Under the pieces are notes generated by a model. The model saw nothing but the letters and a program-made list of their open reading frames with translations, was not told the origin of the DNA and made no database searches. A program made the position numbers and the translations under genes. A stretch of DNA of 9,022 nt from RGIG4097 sp937885645. GTDB taxonomy: Bacteria > Bacillota > Clostridia > Christensenellales > CAG-917. The DNA is taken from assembly GCA_937885645.1 (NCBI GenBank), contig CALABJ010000027.1:1-9022 (forward strand). Direction: 5' to 3'. Of the stretch, positions 1 to 4,906 are shown piece by piece (position 1 is the first letter of the stretch; each line of letters opens with the position of its first letter).

Positions 1-262
1 CGTCGTTTGCACCGACAACGATTGTTGCATCTGCATTTGCAAATTCGGGGTTGATATCGTCCATTTCGTAGAGGTCTTCGTAGTCGACGTCTGCTTCGCA
101 GAGGAGCACGTTCATATGGCCGGGCATACGACCTGCCACAGGGTGGATTGCATATTTGATGGTTGTGCCGTTTGCGCGGAGTTTATCGGCAACTTGCTTG
201 ACGAGGTGTTGTGCTTGTGCGATTGCCATACCATAGCCAGGAACGATGATGACTTCTTTTGC
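1..262. repeat. Direct repeat copy 2 (second domain III coding segment)
   Basis: This stretch repeats 565-826 with an offset of 564 bases (188 codons, in frame). Positions 2-262 differ from the other copy at 12 sites (56, 98, 119, 161, 176, 185, 188, 197, 203, 233, 239, 242), and every difference is synonymous on the minus strand. The repeat continues off the left edge, so its full length is unknown. Similarity stops at about 263, where the second linker begins. Confidence 0.95.
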
Positions 263-2176
263 GCCAACAAGTGCTGCTGCGTGATTTGTTTCAACTGCGA
301 CTTTGGCAGGAGCGGAAACTTCGTCAGCAACTTCCATTTCAACAGGCTTGTCCATATCTGCGATGAAGGTTTGCAGTGATTCTGCTGCGTTGCCCAGATA
401 GAGGTGGACACCGTCTTCACGTGCGTAAATAGGATTGTCTACGCCTGCGTAGCCGGGTTTGGTGTCATAGTTGAAGATGAAGATGCTCTTGCAGTCTGCA
501 ACGTTCAGGACGGGCATGCCGTAGATGGGAGTGCCTTCTGCTGTGTTGGCGGCAGGGTTCAGGACGTCGTTTGCACCGACAACGATTGTTGCATCTGCAT
601 TTGCAAATTCGGGGTTGATGTCGTCCATTTCGTAGAGGTCTTCGTAGTCGACGTCTGCTTCACAGAGGAGCACGTTCATATGACCGGGCATACGACCTGC
701 CACAGGGTGGATTGCATATTTGATTGTTGTGCCGTTTGCACGGAGTTTGTCTGCAACTTGTTTGACAAGGTGTTGTGCTTGTGCGATTGCCATACCGTAG
801 CCGGGGACGATGATGACTTCTTTTGCATCATTAAGGGTTGCGGCATAGTTGATTTCCTTTTTGGGGGCGGGTGCTTCTTCAACAACTTCGGGGGCGGGTG
901 CAGGTGCTGTATCTTTCTTGGGTGCGGCTGCTGAGGTTGCGCCCATCAAGATTGCGGAGAGTTTTCTGTTCATTGCCTTGCACATAATTTGTGTAAGGAG
1001 GAGACCAGATGCGCCGACGATGCCGCCAACTGCCACGAGAAGGAGGTCATTGACTGCAAGACCTGCGATTGCGCCTGCCACACCACTCAGTGAGTTGAGC
1101 AGTGAAATGGTGATAGGCATATCTGCGCCACCAACGCGGATTGAGAAGATGAAGCCGAAGAAACTTGCCACCAAAGTGATGACCATTATCATCACAGGGA
1201 CGATGACACTGAGGCCAATGCCAAGGCCAGCGAGGACTGCGTACACCACGATGCCAACCACTGTGATGACAAGGGATGCGATTGTCAAAAGTTGATGTGC
1301 TTTGAACACAACGGGCTTTTGAGGAAGGACTTTGTGGAGTTTGCCTGCGGCCACAAGTGAGCCGATGAGGGTGATCATACCAACGGCAAGTGCAAGAGAA
1401 GAGGTGACGGTTGAGAAATAGTCACCAACAAGTCCTGTGCCGATGCCTGCCATTGCAAAGCCACCGACAAGAGCGGATGCCGCGCCACCAAGACCATTGA
1501 GGAGAGCAACCATTTGAGGCATTTGAATCATCTTGACTTTCTTTGCGAGGATGATGCCAAACACTGCGCCGATTGCAAGACCGATGTAGATTGTCCACAC
1601 GGGGCCGATGCCGTTGTAGAGGATGGTTAGGATGATTGCAACCAGCATACAAAGTGCGCTGACTCTGTTGCCGATTTTGCTGTATTGAACTTTGCCCATG
1701 AGAGCGATGCCCACCAGGACGCCCAGGGAAAGAATGATGGCGAGAGCAAGATATGCCCATTGTCCGTTTGCGCCCATAAGTCCCATTGTGCCTGCTGTTG
1801 CAACAAGACCGCAGGTGATGACGATGGCCACAATATAGATGACGGTTTGACCTTTTGCCTTGTTCTTTGCAATCATACCGAGCATTCTGTCAGTGACCAT
1901 AAATCCGCCCACCACGTTGACCATGGCGAGAGCGATGGCGATTGAGCCAAGGATTGCGGACACAGCAATGCCTACGGGAGTGCCGTTGTTGAAGATGAGA
2001 GCGGCGGCAGTCAAAGCGCCCAAGACGGTGACGCCGGAGAGGGCGTTCATACCGGACATAAGGGGGGTGTGGAGAAGAGTAGGCACGTTGGATATGAGCT
2101 TGTATCCAACCACGGTTGCCACTGCAAACACACCGAGAAGAATCAATTGAAAGTAGATTGTTTCAAGACCAAACAT
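1..2176 (-). CDS. pntB: Transhydrogenase membrane subunit: PntAB-PntB fusion with tandem domain III (C-terminus cut by window)
   Basis: Membrane and NADP(H)-binding part of proton-translocating NAD(P) transhydrogenase. It works with the separate domain I protein encoded just upstream. 725 residues are visible, in one open frame that leaves the window at position 1. ATG at 2176 follows AGAAGGA by 7 bases. Domain order: residues 1-105 match the alpha-subunit membrane segment (LLHTPLMS with His36, then three helices); about 111-133 is an extra helix; about 140-412 is the beta membrane domain (AKKVKM, GGADMP with Asp352, ISLLNS with Asn361); 414-441 is an Ala/Pro/Glu linker; about 442-608 is a complete domain III (GYG 459-461, HPVAGRMPGHMN, GAND 533-536, GYAGV). 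A second linker (about 609-637) leads to a second domain III from about 638, cut after GANDV. About 90 more residues are expected. The E. coli beta-His91 position is Asn227. In the first domain III the Lys-Arg phosphate-binding pair is Asn569-Tyr570. Family assignment is certain; the doubled domain is read directly. Confidence 0.93.
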   Translation of the reverse strand, partial: MFGLETIYFQLILLGVFAVATVVGYKLISNVPTLLHTPLMSGMNALSGVTVLGALTAAALIFNNGTPVGIAVSAILGSIAIALAMVNVVGGFMVTDRMLGMIAKNKAKGQTVIYIVAIVITCGLVATAGTMGLMGANGQWAYLALAIILSLGVLVGIALMGKVQYSKIGNRVSALCMLVAIILTILYNGIGPVWTIYIGLAIGAVFGIILAKKVKMIQMPQMVALLNGLGGAASALVGGFAMAGIGTGLVGDYFSTVTSSLALAVGMITLIGSLVAAGKLHKVLPQKPVVFKAHQLLTIASLVITVVGIVVYAVLAGLGIGLSVIVPVMIMVITLVASFFGFIFSIRVGGADMPITISLLNSLSGVAGAIAGLAVNDLLLVAVGGIVGASGLLLTQIMCKAMNRKLSAILMGATSAAAPKKDTAPAPAPEVVEEAPAPKKEINYAATLNDAKEVIIVPGYGMAIAQAQHLVKQVADKLRANGTTIKYAIHPVAGRMPGHMNVLLCEADVDYEDLYEMDDINPEFANADATIVVGANDVLNPAANTAEGTPIYGMPVLNVADCKSIFIFNYDTKPGYAGVDNPIYAREDGVHLYLGNAAESLQTFIADMDKPVEMEVADEVSAPAKVAVETNHAAALVGAKEVIIVPGYGMAIAQAQHLVKQVADKLRANGTTIKYAIHPVAGRMPGHMNVLLCEADVDYEDLYEMDDINPEFANADATIVVGAND
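565..826. repeat. Direct repeat copy 1 (first domain III coding segment)
   Basis: Partner of the repeat at 1-262. It encodes residues 451-537 of the fusion protein, identical to residues 639-725. The rest of this first domain III (about 353-564) has its partner outside the window, so divergence there cannot be judged. Confidence 0.95.
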
Positions 2177-2221
2177 AATAAATTCCTTCTTGATTTATTT
2201 TGTTGTTTTATAAAAAAGAGC

Positions 2222-2252
2222 AGTTTATCCCCTAAAACTGACGAGATAAACT
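2222..2252 (-). terminator. Hairpin with U-run ahead of the fused pntB (terminator or attenuator)
   Basis: AGTTTATC (2222-2229 on the plus strand) pairs perfectly with GATAAACT (2245-2252) around a 15-base loop. Read on the minus strand, the stem is followed four bases later by six T. The stem is AT-rich, so termination is probably partial. It lies 46 bases before the fused pntB start. Confidence 0.4.
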
Positions 2253-2270
2253 ATGTTTTTTGTTAAAAGT

Positions 2271-2293
2271 GCCCCTGCCACGAGGGCAGGGGC
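2271..2293 (-). terminator. GC-rich hairpin after the domain I gene
   Basis: GCCCCTGCC (2271-2279) and GGCAGGGGC (2285-2293) form a perfect 9-bp stem with a 5-base loop, starting 8 bases past the domain I stop codon. On the minus strand it is followed by ACTTTTAAC, a weak U-run. It may end a fraction of transcripts or protect the 3' end of a domain I message. Either would let the soluble subunit be made in a different amount from the membrane subunit. Confidence 0.5.
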
Positions 2294-2301
2294 TAAAACG
2301 A

Positions 2302-3471
2302 TTAGTTGAGACCCATCGCTTCTCTTGCGCCTGCGTGGACGATTTCGCCATTGTGTGTGACGAGGATGCCCTTGACGATTTCGTCGTTGAAGTCAAGTGC
2401 CATATTGCCGTCCTTTGCAAGGAAGTGGAGAAGGTTGAAAATGTTGTGTGCAAACATCCAAGTTGAGCTTGTGGGAAGTTGACCGGGGATGTTCTTGATG
2501 CCTTCGATGATGACGCCGTGCTTGATGTCACGGATGCCGGGTGATGTGATTTCGCAGTTGCCACCTTGGTCGATTGAGATGTCGATGATTGCACTGCCGG
2601 GCTTCATTGAAGCAACCATTTCATCGGTGAGGAGGTTGGGTGCAAGTTGTCCTTGGAGGAGTGCGGAGCAGAAGACGATGTCTGCATTCTTCACTGCGTC
2701 AGCAAGTGCTTCTCTTTCTTTTGCAAGCCATTCATCGGGGAGTTTCTTTGCGTATTCAACGATGCCGACTCTGCGCACTGCGATTTCTTCAGGCACACCA
2801 GTGGGAACGATCTTTGCGCCCAATGACATTGCTTGTTCGTTTGCGCTGGGACGGATGTCTGCGGAATAGACCACTGCGCCCAGTGATTTTGCTGTTGCAA
2901 CTGCTCTCAGACCTGCAACACCGGTGCCGATGACGAGGACGTTGCTGGGACGGATGACACCAACTGCTGTGCCGATGAGGGGCATAAATTTGGAGATGTC
3001 GTTTGCGCCCATCAAGATGCCCTTGTAGCCTGCGCAGGTGCTCATTGATGACAGAGCATCCATTGATTGTGCACGGGAGATACGAGGCACGCCGTCGAGG
3101 GTGAGGCCGATGACGCCTTTTGCAGCCATGTTTTTGACCATTGTGTGGTTGACGGGTGATGCGGGGTGGATAAAGGTGATGAGATATTGACCACTGTGCA
3201 TCATGTCAATTTCGTGTTTGCCCTTTGCTTCGTTGAAGAGAGGTTCTTTGACTTTGAGGATGACGTCTGCTTTTGCAAAGATTTCCTCGGGGTCTGCAAC
3301 GAGAGTTGCGCCTGCTGCGGCGTAATCTGCGTCAGCGTAGAATGAGCCAAGACCTGCGCCTGTTTCAAAGAGCACGGTGTGACCGTCTGCAACCATTTTC
3401 TTTACGGTTTCAGGGATTGCTGCGACACGAGCTTCGTCGTGCATGATTTCTTTGGGGATACCAACTATCAT
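2302..3471 (-). CDS. pntAA: NAD(P) transhydrogenase, soluble domain I (alpha subunit part 1)
   Basis: A cytoplasmic protein of 389 residues that binds NAD(H) and passes hydride to or from the NADP(H) held by domain III of the membrane subunit. It begins MIVGIPKE and keeps the family's RVAAIPETVKK segment. The diagnostic loop PRISRAQSMDALSS is present, with Arg130, Gln135 and Asp138 matching the RQD loop of Rhodospirillum rubrum domain I (Arg127, Gln132, Asp135). The Rossmann motif GTGVAG is at 182-187, with Asp205 at the end of the next strand; GGNCE and TWMFAHNIFNLL follow near the C-terminus. There are no membrane helices, so this is the split-alpha type; the alpha helices are fused to the next gene. 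ATG at 3471 has AAGGAG seven bases upstream. It lies 36 bases after the Lrp-type gene and 125 bases before the fused pntB. It resembles alanine dehydrogenase in fold, but the RQD loop and neighbour identify it. Confidence 0.93.
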   Translation of the reverse strand: MIVGIPKEIMHDEARVAAIPETVKKMVADGHTVLFETGAGLGSFYADADYAAAGATLVADPEEIFAKADVILKVKEPLFNEAKGKHEIDMMHSGQYLITFIHPASPVNHTMVKNMAAKGVIGLTLDGVPRISRAQSMDALSSMSTCAGYKGILMGANDISKFMPLIGTAVGVIRPSNVLVIGTGVAGLRAVATAKSLGAVVYSADIRPSANEQAMSLGAKIVPTGVPEEIAVRRVGIVEYAKKLPDEWLAKEREALADAVKNADIVFCSALLQGQLAPNLLTDEMVASMKPGSAIIDISIDQGGNCEITSPGIRDIKHGVIIEGIKNIPGQLPTSSTWMFAHNIFNLLHFLAKDGNMALDFNDEIVKGILVTHNGEIVHAGAREAMGLN

Positions 3472-3507
3472 AATTTTCTCCTTATCGGGTTTTGCCCGTT
3501 ATTATTT

Positions 3508-3963
3508 TTAGATTTGAGGGGTGCTCATTTTGGGTGAGTTGAGCACGATATTTGTTTTTGTTTTTGACACGCCGGGGATTGACTTCAACTCATTGAGGAC
3601 GGTTTCAAGAGTTTTGGTGTTGTCGGTGACCACCTTAATGAAAAAATCGACCTCGCCCGCAATATACAAGCATTCCGTGATGTGCGGATTTGCATTGACG
3701 GCGGCAATAAGCCCGTCGTTGTATTTGGGGTGGTCGACCACGATAGACATAATTGCGGTGACGTCCTTGCCAAGCTTGCCGGAGTCTAGGACGGTGGTGT
3801 AGCCAAGGATTGTACCGTTTTGTTCAAGTTTTTTGATGCGTTCAATGACTGCGGAGGTGGACAGTTTCACTTTGCCTGCCACTTCGCTGGCGCTCATACG
3901 AGCATTGTTTGTCAAACAGCGTAGAATTTTAAGATCAATATTGTCCAAAATATTATCCCCCAC
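3508..3963 (-). CDS. Lrp/AsnC-family transcriptional regulator
   Basis: A one-domain-pair regulator of 151 residues from the GTG at 3963, or 146 from an internal TTG at 3948. The N-terminal winged helix-turn-helix (about residues 8-57) shows DNIDLKILRCL, then ASEVAGKVKLSTSAVIERI, followed by GTILGYTTVLD. The C-terminal effector and oligomerisation domain covers about 65-145 (IMSIVV, CLYIAGEVDFFIKV, IPGVSKTKTNIVL). Such proteins form dimers to octamers and usually sense an amino acid. The start is uncertain: GTG has no ribosome site, whereas TTG gives the typical family start M-DNIDLKIL and has GGGGGAT upstream. It is first in an operon with the transhydrogenase genes (36-base gap), so it probably controls them and itself. 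The effector cannot be told from sequence; a link to amino-acid or NADPH status is inference. Confidence 0.93.
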   Translation of the reverse strand: MGDNILDNIDLKILRCLTNNARMSASEVAGKVKLSTSAVIERIKKLEQNGTILGYTTVLDSGKLGKDVTAIMSIVVDHPKYNDGLIAAVNANPHITECLYIAGEVDFFIKVVTDNTKTLETVLNELKSIPGVSKTKTNIVLNSPKMSTPQI

Positions 3964-3975
3964 AAGAATATTCTA
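3961..3975 (-). promoter_or_regulatory. Lrp-box-like sequence overlapping the -10 and start region
   Basis: Read on the minus strand, TAGAATATTCTTGTG matches the E. coli Lrp consensus YAGHAWATTWTDCTR at 13 of 15 positions and contains the 10-bp palindrome AGAATATTCT (3965-3974). It covers the proposed -10 box and the likely transcription start, a fitting site for autorepression. The consensus is degenerate and AT-rich, so chance matching is a real possibility. Confidence 0.45.
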
Positions 3976-3998
3976 GCACGCATGCGTGCGCTTGTAAA
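3970..3998 (-). promoter_or_regulatory. Promoter of the lrp-pnt operon (sigma-70 type)
   Basis: On the minus strand: -35 TTTACA (3993-3998), a 17-base spacer, then -10 TAGAAT (3970-3975). Each hexamer matches consensus at five of six bases. TGC directly before the -10 makes an extended -10 element. Transcription would start near 3963-3961, giving a leader of about 15 bases to the TTG start or almost none to the GTG start. Confidence 0.7.
3976..3989. promoter_or_regulatory. Perfect 14-bp palindrome in the promoter spacer (operator candidate)
   Basis: GCACGCATGCGTGC is its own reverse complement and lies wholly between the -35 and -10 boxes. A protein bound here would block RNA polymerase. It is GC-rich, unlike typical AT-rich Lrp sites, so it may bind a different regulator. 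The binder is unknown. I saw no second copy in the window. Confidence 0.5.
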
Positions 3999-4243
3999 TA
4001 GCGAATTTAAGAAATTTTTACGGCATTTTACGGTGAAAACCGAAAATTTTTCGGTGGACAGCAAAAGCCCTAAAAAATCAAAGGCAAAAAAGCGTTTTTT
4101 GCAAGTTTTGTAGGGGAAGGGGAAAGATTTTGAAAAAAGAAAAAGCAATCGCTGAGTGCTTTAAGTTGATTATTTATTGTATACTACATTGATATTAGGG
4201 TTTCACAAGGGATTTACTCAATTTTGATTGAAAGTTGAGCGGG
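3999..4243. other. AT-rich spacer without a gene
   Basis: This is the stretch between the lrp promoter and the stop of the YunG-like gene. It is rich in A and T runs with short inverted repeats, such as ACCGAAAA/TTTTCGGT at 4039-4055, and repeats of TTTTACGG. I see no supported coding frame, tRNA or known riboswitch. Confidence 0.5.
4084..4102 (-). terminator. Possible weak terminator after the YunG-like gene
   Basis: GCAAAAAA (4084-4091) pairs with TTTTTTGC (4095-4102) around a 3-base loop. On the minus strand it is followed by CTTTGATTTTTT. The stem has only two G-C pairs and lies about 140 bases past the stop codon, so it is at best a weak terminator. Confidence 0.3.
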
Positions 4244-4687
4244 TTAGCCCTCGGTGACTGCGATCAGGTTTTTAAGAAGATTTGCATATCTTTCCGCCTT
4301 TTCGGGCTCCAACATACGCATGGCTCGGTCTTGCAGGTTTTTGTTGTCGTAGACGAGGTCTTTTGCTTTGTCTCCAAATTGCTCACTGGCAAGGTCAACC
4401 GCCTTTCCGTCCACTAGGTTGTAGCAGTGCACTCCGCCGTTGTCAAGAGGGATTTCATATATCTCACCGCCAAAAAGGTCTTGCACCAAAAATGCGGTGA
4501 TAGAGCATTGACCGCAAGTTTTGTTTTGCTCACTCCAAACGTGACGAAGACGCTCTGTGCAGGTTTCTCTTGTCCAACACTTCAAGAGGACGTCGTAAAG
4601 TTCGTGGATGTTTGTGACACCTTTGTAGAGGTGATTTTTCACTTCAAGGTGGTGCTCAGCGCCATAGTAGAGATATTGTTTTTCCAT
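4244..4687 (-). CDS. YunG-like protein of unknown function (Cys/His/Asp pattern)
   Basis: 147 residues, soluble, with no signal peptide or membrane segment. ATG at 4687 has AAAGGTGA ending six bases upstream. The frame stays open to 4894, but an upstream start would run over the exporter terminator and adds a low-complexity Ser/Lys tail, so the shorter form is chosen. The central TCGQCSITAFLVQD segment (Cys58, Cys61), then GGVHCYNLVDGK (His87) and VDLASEQF (Asp98), is how I recognise the uncharacterised YunG family. An ordered Cys, His, Asp set recalls the papain/transglutaminase fold, but catalysis is only a guess. It stands alone, 218 bases after the ABC genes and separated from them by a terminator, with 280 bases to lrp. 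TAAAAT boxes lie shortly upstream of the start, but none gives a convincing promoter at a normal distance. Confidence 0.75.
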   Translation of the reverse strand: MEKQYLYYGAEHHLEVKNHLYKGVTNIHELYDVLLKCWTRETCTERLRHVWSEQNKTCGQCSITAFLVQDLFGGEIYEIPLDNGGVHCYNLVDGKAVDLASEQFGDKAKDLVYDNKNLQDRAMRMLEPEKAERYANLLKNLIAVTEG

Positions 4688-4872
4688 AGTTTTCACCTTT
4701 GATTTTAGCAGGATTTTAGGCGGTTTTGAAGGTTGAATTAAGACCGATAATAGGCTTATTTGTGCCTTCTTTTTTGGTTGTTTTAGGGCAGTTGACACCC
4801 CAAAGCACAGACTGATTTTTGACAGGAACGAGGAGGGAAACACCTTGTTTTCGCACTGGTTTTCAATAGGAC

Positions 4873-4899
4873 AAAAAAGGGGTTTGCCAGCCAAACCCC
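4873..4899 (-). terminator. Intrinsic terminator of the ABC exporter operon
   Basis: On the minus strand GGGGTTTG, a 5-base loop and CAAACCCC (4879-4899) are followed directly by six T (4873-4878). It begins seven bases after the exporter stop TGA, which has an in-frame TAA right behind it. This is a textbook Rho-independent terminator. Confidence 0.9.
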
Positions 4900-4906
4900 A
4901 AGTTTA

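Noticed and set aside
1..830. Domain III duplication as an assembly artefact
   Set aside because: The copies differ at 12 sites, are joined in frame, and have different linkers before each copy. A strain-chimeric contig cannot be fully excluded without reads, but is less likely.
404..934. Cys-rich plus-strand frame of 176 codons, and its repeat at 116-379
   Set aside because: It is the reverse strand of the domain III repeat; it has no ribosome site, and its composition follows from antisense codons of a conserved gene.
849..1295. Plus-strand frame of 148 codons
   Set aside because: It lies antisense to the conserved transhydrogenase membrane domain and matches nothing recognisable.
2302..3471. 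Alanine dehydrogenase
   Set aside because: The fold is shared, but the PRISRAQSMDALSS loop (Arg130, Gln135, Asp138) is specific to transhydrogenase domain I, and the membrane subunit follows in the operon.
3912..4148. Minus-strand frame of 78 codons across the lrp promoter
   Set aside because: It overlaps the regulator's N-terminus and its promoter, and has a low-complexity Phe/Lys composition from AT-rich DNA.
4244..4894. Longer start for the YunG-like protein (216 residues)
   Set aside because: The extra N-terminus would be coded across the exporter terminator and has no ribosome site; ATG at 4687 has one.
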